In this document: piece after piece, positions 44,366 through 54,033 of the stretch | Position numbering within the stretch: the first letter of the stretch is position 1 | Layout: each line of letters starts with the position of its first letter | Assembly (NCBI GenBank): GCA_045638265.1 | Contig: JAZUBA010000077.1 | Location: 1-64,000, forward strand | Source of the DNA: RGIG4140 sp045638265 | GTDB taxonomy: Bacteria; Pseudomonadota; Alphaproteobacteria; CAAHEQ01; UBA3637 | DNA length: 64,000 nucleotides | Direction: 5' to 3' | Notes under the pieces: model-generated | Told to the model about the DNA's origin: nothing | The model's input: the letters and a program-made list of their open reading frames with translations, nothing else | Database searches by the model: none | Program-made: the position numbers and the translations under genes

Positions 44366-47300
44366 ATGTTAAACATCAATAAAAAACAAAAATCAGAAAC
44401 CAAACTCAAATTAGAAAAAAAGAGAAAAAAGTTAGGGAAACCAATACGTTTAACACATACTTTTGCAAAAGCAAAAAATAGTGCAGTTTTCAGAACTGCA
44501 CGAAAATCATTGAAAGCAGTTCCTTATATGGGAACAGGCTTAGTATTTGGTGATAGCGAATTAATACGATTAATTACAAAATTTGATTTAGCTAAAATAG
44601 CAACAAACAACATTGATGGCCTTTTGCATATAAAAGATGCTGCATCGTATATCATAAATAATCCAAAAGAAGTTACCAATGAATTATTCGGAGAAGGATT
44701 AATTGCTGGCATTCGTGAAACAGCGGTAACCTTACATGATAACATTTCATTAACAGGCCATGTCATTGATCCTTCACATAAAGCAAAAGCTTGGATTGCA
44801 GACAGTCTTGGTGCGCACAAAGTGTCCTACATAGATGAAAATGGAGAATCAAAATTATCCATCGAGAAACAAGAGTATATCTACTCATATGTGCCTTATG
44901 GTCCCGACTCGGAAGCACGAGCCAGACTTTTTGTTTATCGACCAGCAGAAGGCTTAACAGATCAAACAGATGCTAATGGTGAAAAAATAAGAGAATTTTT
45001 AAGGGTTCCTGTTGCAGAATTTGACATTCAAAATGACCGCGTAACATATGAAGTTGAATACAATTCAGATGGGACAAAAACTATTCATTCATATAATGAT
45101 GAAAATCCGCAATATCAACACTTACAAGAAAATTTTCTAAAAAATAAAATCATCAATACAAATGAAATTTTTGCTCGTTTCGGAATGCCTGAAACAAAAG
45201 TCGGCAACTATTTTGGACAAAAAACAGCAACAGATGTTTTAAAATCAATTAAAATAGGTAAACGGATTAGTTCACAAACATACGGCAAAGGAGAAACATA
45301 TACCGTAATTGATTGGGATAATAGTCAAGATGATAAACTTGTATTTGCAGAAATATACGAACAAATGAATACAAAAACATCTGCTAGATCTCAGTCAGCA
45401 GGTATCGTTATGAAAAATATAACAAAAGGAACTGAATATAATAGTGTTTCATATGAAGATTTAAAAGAACTAGGTATCAATATCAATGGCGACAAAAATG
45501 ATTTAAATGTAAGAACACGCATTTTAAAAGATATTTCAAAGAAACTTCATTATATCAGAGCAACACAATCTTTTCAAATCATTCAACCTTACCAAGAAAC
45601 AACTCAAACAAATTTTCAATATTACCGACAAACTGTTAATTATATAAAGAATACTGAGGATGAACGTTCAGATTTTTTTAGCAAACATCCATTGTTTGGT
45701 CAACGCGACAACACATATATTTCTGAAATAATTGATTATAATATAAATGAAAAATCTTTTTTTGACAAAGATGGAAATATAATTTTAAGTGTAACATTTG
45801 ATAATCCTTCTCAATATAATCATTATCAATATATACCCAACAACATTTTCATTCCAACAAATACGGATGGGATTAATATGCAATTTGCTCCAACGGGAGA
45901 ATTTTTAGGCTTTCAATCGGACGAACACACTGCCAATTTAGAAAAATTAAAGCGATTACTTGCAGAAAAAGAATTATTACAAAATTTTGATTACTTAAAA
46001 AAAACTCTTGGTGTTAAAACATTACCTGAAATACGTAACAAACTAAATCAATTATCTAAAACAGAAGATGTTTCTGCATGGGTTGAAATAGTTAATAGTA
46101 TAGAACACTATGATTTAAAAAATTTTGATGCTCAAGTAATTGATGTGGAATTAGAAAAATTTACTGCAAAAAATGAACAATTTGAAAAACAGTTTACTGA
46201 ACTTAAAAAGAAACATATTCAGCGGAATAAAGATGGAAATATTCGTATTTCAACAAAATATCATCCGCTTATAATTGGTAAGGAAATTGTTGTAACAAAT
46301 GAAAACAATAAAAAAGAAAAAATCATAAAAATCAATCAGCTTACGGGATATCCACTTACCTTTGAAACATCAGAATATAAATCTCATCGTGATTTTCCGA
46401 TAGAAGAAACCGATACACAAGAATTTTATTCTTACATGGGCAGAGAAGGGAATTTTGACTATTATAGAATTAATTACAATGGAACACCAAATACACAAAA
46501 TTACGGTGGATATGTAAAAGAAGATGCTGTAACGGGAATTTGTCATACATTTAATCGCCATGGAAATTGTATTTATATTGATGTCCCTAATGGAGATATA
46601 AACACAGATGAAAATTGGGCTTACAATTCAAACTCTGATAGGTATAAACGCATATATGAAATGATTATCGAATCAGACAAAGGAGGTGTTTTTTCCAATA
46701 ATGATGTTCTTGAAATGGCAAAAAAACATAAAGAAACTAACATTCCATTTGATTACTTCTCCAAATTAGCAAAATACGAACATATGTTAAAGGAACCTCT
46801 GAGAATATCTGGTATAAAAAATCAATATATTCGCTTAAATACATATACGGCTGAATTAATCAAAAAAGAGCTTATAACAGATACATATATTGATAACCAA
46901 CTGAAATGCTTATCTGAATTGGAAACCATATTAAACGGGATTCCAAAACAAACAGCAGCAATTAAAACTCAAAAAGAAGCATTAAAAAAACAACGCAATA
47001 TTTTAAAAGAAATGTATCAAAAACCAATAGATGAAAAGACACAAGATATCATCAAACAAGTTTTACTTTTTGATAATCAGGCAAAGCATTGTCTTTATAT
47101 ACCTTCACACGCTACCCAAATTGATACCAATCAATATATATCAAAAAATGATAATTATACAAAAAACTCAGTTATAACAAAATGTTACAATCAAAAAAAT
47201 CCAGCACAAACTGTATATCGCATTAATTCAAACAAGGGGGAATTTGCTGGATTAATTATTGAAGATAAAAAAACAACAATTTGTCAAATATATGATAACA

Positions 47301-47701
47301 ATGGATATTTAATTGAAGTAGACAAACCATTAGACACTTCTTCCGATGAAACAAACTGGTATTCTTTGAATGATTTAAATAATCCTCGCTTATGTGATAT
47401 GATAGACATTGTTGCAAAAAGAATGTCGTTATATCAATATGCATATGGTATAAATAAAAATTGTCCAACATATGAAAATCGTTTAACAAAACAAATACGT
47501 TTTGATAAATTTAAGGAAAGGAAGAAACTTGAAATGACAATAGCAGAAACAGATTTTTCTCCATTTTTTGATGATTCATATTCATATACGGATAATCTTA
47601 TCAATGAGACATTGGTCAAAAATGCACAAAAATTTGACACAGATTCTAGGGATATTAAAAATAAAAATTCATCTATTTCAAATAAAAATCAATCCAGATA
47701 A
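44366..47701 (+). CDS. Large protein of unknown function
   Basis: 1111 residues, Asn/Lys/Ile-rich, hydrophilic, without a signal peptide or clear membrane segment. A basic N-terminus (KKRKKLGKP) is followed by unrecognised domains. Two regions share a motif: DYYRINYNGTPNTQNYGGYVKE with ICHTFNRHGNCIYIDVPNG (about 695-742), and VYRINSNKGEFAGLIIED with ICQIYDNNGYLIEVDKP (about 952-992), so a repeat unit occurs twice. Size, lack of homology and the weak ribosome site suggest an acquired gene, possibly an effector or toxin-like protein. No catalytic motif is recognised. Confidence 0.7.
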   Translation: MLNINKKQKSETKLKLEKKRKKLGKPIRLTHTFAKAKNSAVFRTARKSLKAVPYMGTGLVFGDSELIRLITKFDLAKIATNNIDGLLHIKDAASYIINNPKEVTNELFGEGLIAGIRETAVTLHDNISLTGHVIDPSHKAKAWIADSLGAHKVSYIDENGESKLSIEKQEYIYSYVPYGPDSEARARLFVYRPAEGLTDQTDANGEKIREFLRVPVAEFDIQNDRVTYEVEYNSDGTKTIHSYNDENPQYQHLQENFLKNKIINTNEIFARFGMPETKVGNYFGQKTATDVLKSIKIGKRISSQTYGKGETYTVIDWDNSQDDKLVFAEIYEQMNTKTSARSQSAGIVMKNITKGTEYNSVSYEDLKELGININGDKNDLNVRTRILKDISKKLHYIRATQSFQIIQPYQETTQTNFQYYRQTVNYIKNTEDERSDFFSKHPLFGQRDNTYISEIIDYNINEKSFFDKDGNIILSVTFDNPSQYNHYQYIPNNIFIPTNTDGINMQFAPTGEFLGFQSDEHTANLEKLKRLLAEKELLQNFDYLKKTLGVKTLPEIRNKLNQLSKTEDVSAWVEIVNSIEHYDLKNFDAQVIDVELEKFTAKNEQFEKQFTELKKKHIQRNKDGNIRISTKYHPLIIGKEIVVTNENNKKEKIIKINQLTGYPLTFETSEYKSHRDFPIEETDTQEFYSYMGREGNFDYYRINYNGTPNTQNYGGYVKEDAVTGICHTFNRHGNCIYIDVPNGDINTDENWAYNSNSDRYKRIYEMIIESDKGGVFSNNDVLEMAKKHKETNIPFDYFSKLAKYEHMLKEPLRISGIKNQYIRLNTYTAELIKKELITDTYIDNQLKCLSELETILNGIPKQTAAIKTQKEALKKQRNILKEMYQKPIDEKTQDIIKQVLLFDNQAKHCLYIPSHATQIDTNQYISKNDNYTKNSVITKCYNQKNPAQTVYRINSNKGEFAGLIIEDKKTTICQIYDNNGYLIEVDKPLDTSSDETNWYSLNDLNNPRLCDMIDIVAKRMSLYQYAYGINKNCPTYENRLTKQIRFDKFKERKKLEMTIAETDFSPFFDDSYSYTDNLINETLVKNAQKFDTDSRDIKNKNSSISNKNQSR

Positions 47702-47727
47702 TTTATTGGATTATATCAACCACAAAA

Positions 47728-47768
47728 AAACAACCTCCTGAATTTTAGTTATACTCAGGAGGTTGTTT
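47728..47768. terminator. Bidirectional terminator
   Basis: The perfect 14-bp stem AAACAACCTCCTGA / TCAGGAGGTTGTTT separates two convergent genes. Confidence 0.92.
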
Positions 47769-47788
47769 AATCGTAGAGTAGAGTGATT

Positions 47789-48628
47789 TTACTCTCTACA
47801 ACCTCGTTCTTGGTGTGCTGCCAAAGATTTTTGTTGTGTTGTTACTTTTGATATACCTGTTTTTATTGTATCCATTTTTTGAATTAAATGTTTTAATTCA
47901 ATAAATTGGATTGAACTCTTAATCATTGTGCTATCTTTAATAGCTTTATAAGCATAATCACGAGCCGTTTCCCCAAATTCATTTTGAAGCGTTATATCTG
48001 CCCCGTTATTGATTAATGCTTCAGCAATATTATAACGCGCATTTTGAATGGCTATCATTAATGCCGTTTCACCCCATCTGTTTTGTTTGTTTAAATTGGC
48101 ATTTAATTGAATAATTTGTTCTACATCACTTGTTTTACCTGTATGAGCCAACAACATTAAAGCAGTATTACCGTCTTTATTTTTTGCATTTATATCAGCA
48201 CCGGCTTTGATTAACGATTCTGTCAAATATGTTTTCCCCGATGTAACAGCATACATCAAAGCAGTAAACCCATTTTTTTCTTTATCATTAACATTTGCCC
48301 CATTCTGAATTAATGTTTCTGCAATGTTTTTGTGACCTCTGCTTGCCGCCCACATTAAAGGTGTTATACCATTCACATCTTTAACGTTTATATCTGCTTT
48401 GGCATGAATTAAAGCCTCTACAATTTGAGTTAAACCATGGTAAGCAGCCTCCATTAAAGGTGTATTCCCAAGCATATCTTTTGTATGAATATCTTTGCCT
48501 TCATTGATTAATGCAATTGCTTTTTCTTCATGACCTTGTTGAATTGCCTCCATTAATAAAGATTTTTTTTCTGCTTGTGGGTAATATACGGCACAATCCA
48601 TATTCAGGATAGGTTTAATGTCTATCAT
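47789..48628 (-). CDS. Ankyrin repeat protein
   Basis: 279 residues with six regular ankyrin repeats (GNTPLMEAAYHGLTQIVEAL, then GADINAKNKDGNTALMLLA), flanked by short non-repeat ends. The start at 48628 is chosen because GGAG lies 6 bases before it; an upstream ATG at 48661 has no ribosome site. No export signal. Confidence 0.88.
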   Translation of the reverse strand: MIDIKPILNMDCAVYYPQAEKKSLLMEAIQQGHEEKAIALINEGKDIHTKDMLGNTPLMEAAYHGLTQIVEALIHAKADINVKDVNGITPLMWAASRGHKNIAETLIQNGANVNDKEKNGFTALMYAVTSGKTYLTESLIKAGADINAKNKDGNTALMLLAHTGKTSDVEQIIQLNANLNKQNRWGETALMIAIQNARYNIAEALINNGADITLQNEFGETARDYAYKAIKDSTMIKSSIQFIELKHLIQKMDTIKTGISKVTTQQKSLAAHQERGCRE

Positions 48629-48732
48629 TTTTTTTCTCCATAAGTTGAAATTACTATTCAATATATCATTTTCTCAAAACAAATGCAATAATTTTTGTTT
48701 AATTTTCTATAATTTTATATTTTTCTTAAAAT

Positions 48733-48763
48733 AAAACAGCAATAGAAATGCTACTGCTGTTTT
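48733..48763 (-). terminator. Terminator of valS
   Basis: AAAACAGCA / TGCTGTTTT stem; on the minus strand it ends in TTTTATTTT, about 30 bases after the valS stop. Confidence 0.75.
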
Positions 48764-48790
48764 ATTAAATTATTTTAAGAAATCAAAAAA

Positions 48791-51400
48791 TTAGTTTGTT
48801 TTGACTTTCTTTTCATCTTCTCCAAAAACACAAGTTGTGATAGATAATTCATTACCTGCATTATAAGAAATATTATTTTCTTTGATGTTTGCTGCATTAA
48901 CAATATCTTCTTGTGAAGCTTGTAAGACGGGAATGTCTTTTTCAGGAGCAGATACAACCAATTCTAAAACAGGTGTTTTAACAGAACGTTTTTCTTCTGC
49001 TTTTTGTTTGCGAATTAAGTTGATGAGTGCAACAGACATATCATAAACCGCTGGATTTCCTTTAATGGATTCTAATTCAGCTACTTTGGGGAATGAGGCT
49101 TTGTGAATAGATTCATTACCTGTATGCCATGGGCGTGATTGCCAAATTTCTTCTGTTGTAAAGCTCATAAACGGAGCAAATAAACGCATTAAAACATCAA
49201 TTGTCAACATCAATGTTGAAACAGCGGAAATTGGGTTTTCACTGTATGCACGACCTTTGACTAATTCCAAATAGTTGTCGCAGAAGTCCCAGAAACATTT
49301 TTCCGTTACTTCAAGAGCAAAAGCGTAGTCGTTGTTTTCAAAAGATTTATTTGCTGTTGCAATGACTTCTGATAATTTAGCAACCCAAGCTTTGTCTTCC
49401 TCGCTTGTAATATTGTTTTGATAATCAGATGTCAATGAAATACCTGATTTTTCAACCATCATAAATACGAATTTAGAGGCATTAAATATTTTCATACTTA
49501 ATTTACGGCCTTGTTCCATAATTTGTTCTTCAAAGGCAGTATCAATACCTAATTTTGCACGACTTGCCCAATAACGAACGGCATCAGAAGAATGTTTGAC
49601 CAGTAAATCCATCGGTGTAATAACATTTCCTTTTGATTTACTCATTTTCTTTCTATCCGGATCCAAAATAAATCCACTGATTAAAGCTTCATGCCACGGT
49701 TCTTGTTTTTCATGTGCATAAGATTTCATAATTGTGTAGAATGCCCAAGTCCGAATAATATCATGTGCTTGCGGACGGATATCAAACGGCATTGTAATAT
49801 GATGACCTTCCGGTGCGTGAGCGATTGCAATTTGCGGTGTTAAAGAACTTGTTGCCCAAGTATCCATAATATCTTTATCGCCGACAAAACCGTTAGGTTG
49901 ATTGCGTTGTTCTTCCGTATAACCGGTAGGAACGGCAATCATCGGATCAATCGGCAATTGGTCAACTGTCGGGTAAATTGGTGAATCATAATCAATAATG
50001 CCTTTTTCATTGATTTTGTACCAAACAGGGAAGGGAACGCCAAAAAAGCGTTGACGGGAAATACACCAATCTTGATTTAAACCGTCCACCCAAGCTTCAT
50101 AGCGAGATTGCATGTGAGCCGGTGTCCATTTGATTTTTCGACCCATTTCCAATAAGTCGTTTTTCAAACTTAAAATAGAAACAAACCATTGGCGGGAAGA
50201 AACGAATTCCAAAGGAACAGAGCCTTTTTCATAAAATTTAACCGGATGCATTAACGGTTTCGGTTCGCCGACTAAATCACCGCTTTCACGTAAAAATTCT
50301 ACAATTTTAGCACGAGCATCTTTGACTTTTAATCCTTTGATTTGTTCATAATATGAACGAGCTTTTTCAGCGTTCAATGATACAAAATTACCTTGACCGT
50401 ATTCAATATCCATTAAACGACCGTCTAAACCAATGATTTGTTTGATTGGCAAACCCGATTTTTTCCACCAAGCGACGTCAGCGGCATCACCAAAAGTACA
50501 AACCATCATAATACCGGTTCCCTTATCCATTTCGGCATGTTCTGACGGAACAATCGGAACAGGAATGTCAAAAATCGGTACAATGGCTTTTTTACCGAAA
50601 AACGGTTTGTAACGTTCATCATCAGGGTGTGCAACAACGGCAATACAAGCCGGTAAGAATTCCGGACGAGTTGTTGCAATTGTGAATTTGGCATCACTAT
50701 CTTCAACACCGAAGTGAATGTCATGGAAGAAACCGGCTGTTTCTCTGTCTTCAATTTCAGCTTGTGCAACGGCAGATTGGAATGTAACATCCCACATTGT
50801 CGGAGCTTCAACTGATTTTGCCAAACCGTTATGAACCAAGTCTAAAAATGATTTTTGAGCTTCTTTGCGTGATTTTTCATCAATAGTAGCGTATTTTAAA
50901 CTCCAATCATAGGAATGACCGATATGGCGGAAAATATCTTCAAATACTTTTTCATCATTTTCAACCAAAATATCACAGGCTTCAATAAAGTTTTGACGAG
51001 AGACTTCTTTTCTTGGTTCAGTTGATTTCGGATTATGTTCCGGTTTAAAATTCGGGTCATATGGCACGTTTGGATTACATGCAATATTAAAGTAATTTTG
51101 AACACGGCGTTCTGTCGGTAATCCGTTATCATCCCATCCAATCGGATAGAAAATAGATTTACCGAGCATACGGTTGTAACGAACCATTACGTCTGTTTGA
51201 GTATAAGAAAAAATATGTCCGATATGCAAAGAACCGGAAACAGTCGGAGGAGGGGTATCAACAACAAATGTGTTTTCACGAGAAGCAGTTTTATCATATT
51301 GATAAACATTATTTTCTTCCCAAAAACGAATGGCCCGTTCTTCCATGGCTGGTGCATTAAATTTGTCATCTAATTTTTTAATTTCTTTGTATTGCGACAT
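48791..51400 (-). CDS. valS: Valyl-tRNA synthetase
   Basis: 869 residues. The class I signature HIGH is at residues 59-62 and KMSKS lies near 585. The insert with DDNGLPTERRVQN after the first domain is typical of the archaeal-type ValRS found in Rickettsia, rather than of the bacterial form (DHAGIATQ-type). It charges tRNA-Val and edits Thr with its CP1 domain. The C-terminal coiled coil is shorter than in E. coli (951 residues). The ribosome site GAGG precedes the ATG. Confidence 0.97.
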   Translation of the reverse strand: MSQYKEIKKLDDKFNAPAMEERAIRFWEENNVYQYDKTASRENTFVVDTPPPTVSGSLHIGHIFSYTQTDVMVRYNRMLGKSIFYPIGWDDNGLPTERRVQNYFNIACNPNVPYDPNFKPEHNPKSTEPRKEVSRQNFIEACDILVENDEKVFEDIFRHIGHSYDWSLKYATIDEKSRKEAQKSFLDLVHNGLAKSVEAPTMWDVTFQSAVAQAEIEDRETAGFFHDIHFGVEDSDAKFTIATTRPEFLPACIAVVAHPDDERYKPFFGKKAIVPIFDIPVPIVPSEHAEMDKGTGIMMVCTFGDAADVAWWKKSGLPIKQIIGLDGRLMDIEYGQGNFVSLNAEKARSYYEQIKGLKVKDARAKIVEFLRESGDLVGEPKPLMHPVKFYEKGSVPLEFVSSRQWFVSILSLKNDLLEMGRKIKWTPAHMQSRYEAWVDGLNQDWCISRQRFFGVPFPVWYKINEKGIIDYDSPIYPTVDQLPIDPMIAVPTGYTEEQRNQPNGFVGDKDIMDTWATSSLTPQIAIAHAPEGHHITMPFDIRPQAHDIIRTWAFYTIMKSYAHEKQEPWHEALISGFILDPDRKKMSKSKGNVITPMDLLVKHSSDAVRYWASRAKLGIDTAFEEQIMEQGRKLSMKIFNASKFVFMMVEKSGISLTSDYQNNITSEEDKAWVAKLSEVIATANKSFENNDYAFALEVTEKCFWDFCDNYLELVKGRAYSENPISAVSTLMLTIDVLMRLFAPFMSFTTEEIWQSRPWHTGNESIHKASFPKVAELESIKGNPAVYDMSVALINLIRKQKAEEKRSVKTPVLELVVSAPEKDIPVLQASQEDIVNAANIKENNISYNAGNELSITTCVFGEDEKKVKTN

Positions 51401-51518
51401 TTTTTCCTCACTGTTATATTAAATAAACACAAAACTTTGGACATATTAACGTAAAGTCATTTAAAAAGCAAGCAGAATTTCATGTAAAATGTTTTTTTTC
51501 AAAAACAGCAAATGTACC

Positions 51519-51547
51519 TTGATATAACACATATTTTATGGTATGAT
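51519..51547 (+). promoter_or_regulatory. Promoter
   Basis: TTGATA, 17 bases, then TATGAT, 32 bases before the zincin gene. Confidence 0.7.
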
Positions 51548-51579
51548 AAAACAAGTTATAAAAAAAACGGAACAAGCGT

Positions 51580-52542
51580 ATGACAGACGACAAACAAATT
51601 AAAATAGATTTTATAGCTGATAAAATACCGGCATTTTATATCTATTTATTAGAGAAGGGTTATTTTGCACAATTACCTATTGTTAAGGACAATGTTTTTT
51701 TTAAATCCTTAAAAAAATTACAGGAAAATTTAAATCAACGCAAAATTCAAACTCATGAAGAACTATATCGTTTTGTTCATGATTCTTTTTTAAATAAAAT
51801 TCAAGAGAAAACTACTCATATTAATGAATTTCAATCACATTTTCAGGCGTATAGTCAATTTTATGATAAAAACAAGATTTCCGTTGAAGCTTATGTTCAG
51901 GCATTAAATGATACTCAAAAATCTTATGCCGAACGATTAAAGCAAATGTATTCATTTTTAAAAATTAAACCTGAATTTAAATGTAGTGGTATTGTAACAC
52001 CTGTTCCGTTTAAAGATATTGACGGGGCAGGGAATCCACAAGGGTTTTATATCTTGTTTACGCCTGAAAAGAAAAAAGATGAAGTATATATCGGTGATTC
52101 ATTGTTGCCGGAACGTAAACAATATACGCCATTACATGAAGCCGGACATGTGTTATATGCTAATTCCGGTGTTCGTAGAGATTTAGCGGAACAAAAAGGA
52201 TTAGGCGCCAGAAAGCTGATATTAACTTTAAGTAAGTACTTTTTTGAAAATCCGAATAAACGGCTCAACAAAAATATGATACCGGCTTGGAATGCATTGG
52301 CATGTGTTGATGAAGCCGTTGCCGTTTTTTCTGCCTCTATTTCATCTGATAAAGTTGGTTATTACGGGTGGGAAACCGCCGATACATTAAGCAAAGAATT
52401 TTATCCGATAGCTGCTCGGTATTTACAAGAAAACAAACCTATGGATGATAATTTATATAAAGCATTGGCCGTTGCTTTTGAAAGGAAAGTTTATCAAAAC
52501 AAAGTGCAAAAACCAATATCAAAACTTCAATCAGAAAGATAG
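51580..52542 (+). CDS. Zincin-like metallopeptidase
   Basis: 320 residues. The zinc motif HEAGH is at 186-190, and a conserved DEAVAVF segment about 55 residues later could supply the third ligand, a gluzincin-like spacing. There is no signal peptide, so it is cytosolic or exported by other means. Family unassigned. It has its own promoter and terminator. Similar HExxH proteins occur at 28.7 and 62.5 kb in this window. Confidence 0.75.
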   Translation: MTDDKQIKIDFIADKIPAFYIYLLEKGYFAQLPIVKDNVFFKSLKKLQENLNQRKIQTHEELYRFVHDSFLNKIQEKTTHINEFQSHFQAYSQFYDKNKISVEAYVQALNDTQKSYAERLKQMYSFLKIKPEFKCSGIVTPVPFKDIDGAGNPQGFYILFTPEKKKDEVYIGDSLLPERKQYTPLHEAGHVLYANSGVRRDLAEQKGLGARKLILTLSKYFFENPNKRLNKNMIPAWNALACVDEAVAVFSASISSDKVGYYGWETADTLSKEFYPIAARYLQENKPMDDNLYKALAVAFERKVYQNKVQKPISKLQSER

Positions 52543-52546
52543 TCAA

Positions 52547-52583
52547 CAAAAATCCCCTGAAATTAATATTCAAGGGATTTTTG
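52547..52583 (+). terminator. Terminator after the zincin gene
   Basis: A 15-bp stem with one mismatch (CAAAAATCCCCTGAA / TTCAAGGGATTTTTG). Confidence 0.85.
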
Positions 52584-52612
52584 CTTGTTTGGTAGTTTTA
52601 ATAATACAATTA

Positions 52613-52810
52613 TTAATTATCTTTAGCAACACAATCTGTTGAAGGTTTATATTCGATAATACCGTTTAATGGGTTTCCTTGTAAATCGTAAACCAAATTA
52701 CTGCCTTTTTTTAATTGAACTTGATTATGTTTATATACTGTTTCAGAAAAAGCTGTTTGTGAGATTGCAATGCAACCAAATATAATAGTATGAAAAATTA
52801 TTTTTTTCAT
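52613..52810 (-). CDS. Small exported protein
   Basis: 65 residues. The signal peptide ends near residue 22 (IFGCIAISQTAFS), followed by about 40 residues containing KKGSNLVYDLQGNPLNGIIEY, which resembles a single MORN_2-type repeat as found in immunity-like or surface proteins. One Cys is near the end. A perfect ribosome site (GGAGG) is present. Function unknown. Confidence 0.75.
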   Translation of the reverse strand: MKKIIFHTIIFGCIAISQTAFSETVYKHNQVQLKKGSNLVYDLQGNPLNGIIEYKPSTDCVAKDN

Positions 52811-52948
52811 TCATTAACCTCCTGTATATAATAACTATACAGAAAACAGATAAATGATGCAATGATAATTTGTGAATTTTATTGTTTTTATATAAAAAAA
52901 ACATCCTGTTGAGAGCAGGGTGCTTGTTTTAAAAATGCAATAAAAAAT

Positions 52949-53091
52949 TATTTTGTTGCAATATTGATAAATGGTAACGGCGCAGAACCGTATATATTAA
53001 CCGGTAATTTTCTATCCCATTCATTTAAAAGAAGCACAAATATTGTTTCTTTAAAAGATACTAAAATCAAAAAACATTTTAAAATAAACAT
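52949..53091 (-). pseudogene. Possible short coding remnant
   Basis: An open frame of 47 codons with a C-terminal end reading LPVNIYGSAPLPFINIATK, no ribosome site, and a weak hairpin (about 52900-52930) downstream. The NIYG near the C-terminus is like the end of the provirus protein at 56700 (FNIYGTSGQKVSVALFN). It could be the tail of an older, decayed element at the same site, or chance. Confidence 0.3.
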
Positions 53092-53418
53092 AAAGCATTG
53101 ATATTTTTAGTTTGTTTTTTATATTTAAAGTGATTAAGGACGTTTTAGAACGATCAAATTAAATTCTGGTGTATAAATACTTAAAAATGTCTTTAAAAAT
53201 TGAGTATTGAGAGCAGAGTTGTATTACGTAAGGTATTATATGAGATAGAGAATAGAAAAGTAGATTAATACTGTGATAATTGATGACAATATCAAATAGT
53301 ATGATTTGTGATAAACGAACCAACATAGCATTCACAAGTAAAGTTATAAACAAAGTTATCCACAAATGTTATAAGAATATGATTTTAAAAGATTTTTACT
53401 TATTTCTTGTTTATCTGT
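53092..53418. other. Non-coding DNA left of the dif site
   Basis: AT-rich, with no credible gene in either strand. It holds one perfect DnaA-box match (TTATCCACA, 53357-53365). Confidence 0.5.
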
Positions 53419-53446
53419 TTGTCGCATAATTTTTATTATGTTAACT
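53419..53446 (+). other. dif / attL site
   Basis: Arms TTGTCGCATAA, centre TTTTTA, TTATGTTAACT. The E. coli dif arms end in CGCATAA and read TTATGTTAAAT, so the XerD half matches at 10 of 11 positions and the XerC half over its inner seven. It reads as the host chromosome-dimer resolution site joined to the provirus. Confidence 0.85.
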
Positions 53447-53448
53447 TG

Positions 53449-53476
53449 TAGTTAACATGATGAAAGTTTTATCACT
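53449..53476 (-). other. Inverted dif-like arm inside the provirus left end
   Basis: 28 bases that are the reverse complement of the right junction (62169-62196) at 25 of 28 positions, two bases after the attL core. All three differences are T/C changes, so in the plus strand they give T-G wobbles. Confidence 0.8.
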
Positions 53477-53577
53477 TAAAATTTAACATTTCTTATCTGA
53501 AAGCGAGGTGTTTATAAAATCAATGGTATAATTAAGGTATTATTTGTTTTAACTTTTTTTAAAAAAGGAGTCTAACC

Positions 53578-54033
53578 ATGAAAAACGAATCCCAAGTCTT
53601 TTTTGAAAATATTTTAAACCAATTAAAAGATATTCAAATCAAACATACGGCAATTTTAAACGAAATAAACGCCGTACAACAACAATCACGTATTTTGGCT
53701 GAACTGGTAGCCTGTTTTTTAAATAACCCGCTGTACGTTAAAAAAAACGCCCTTATTGTGCGTTCTATTAACTCATATCTGAAAACTGGTTTAAATTTAG
53801 ACCAAGCCATGATTAAAACGTCCGAAAGATTGTGCGAATCGTTCAGACGTTGCCAAGTTGTTTATAACGTGGAAAAAAATCATGAAAATGTAATGAAACA
53901 GTATGCAATCCGGCACATGGTTTTGACGCTTGCAAAAAATGGATTTTCCAAGCGCCAAATTGCCAAAATATGCGGTTTTTCCGAAAAATATCTATACGAT
54001 TTTATCAAGAAAAACAAGGAGAAACAACGTTAA
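53578..54033 (+). CDS. Provirus HTH protein
   Basis: 151 residues. The N-terminal two-thirds is helical, possibly a coiled coil; the C-terminus has an HTH of the RQIAKICGFSEKYLYDFIKKNK type. Together with the repressor at the other end it is one of only two rightward genes in the provirus, so it probably regulates lysogeny or excision. The strong AAGGAG ribosome site fixes the start. No family is recognised. Confidence 0.7.
   Translation: MKNESQVFFENILNQLKDIQIKHTAILNEINAVQQQSRILAELVACFLNNPLYVKKNALIVRSINSYLKTGLNLDQAMIKTSERLCESFRRCQVVYNVEKNHENVMKQYAIRHMVLTLAKNGFSKRQIAKICGFSEKYLYDFIKKNKEKQR

Noticed and set aside
53357..53365. DnaA box as a chromosomal origin
   Set aside because: A single box next to the terminus site dif, without dnaA, dnaN or a box cluster; most likely chance.
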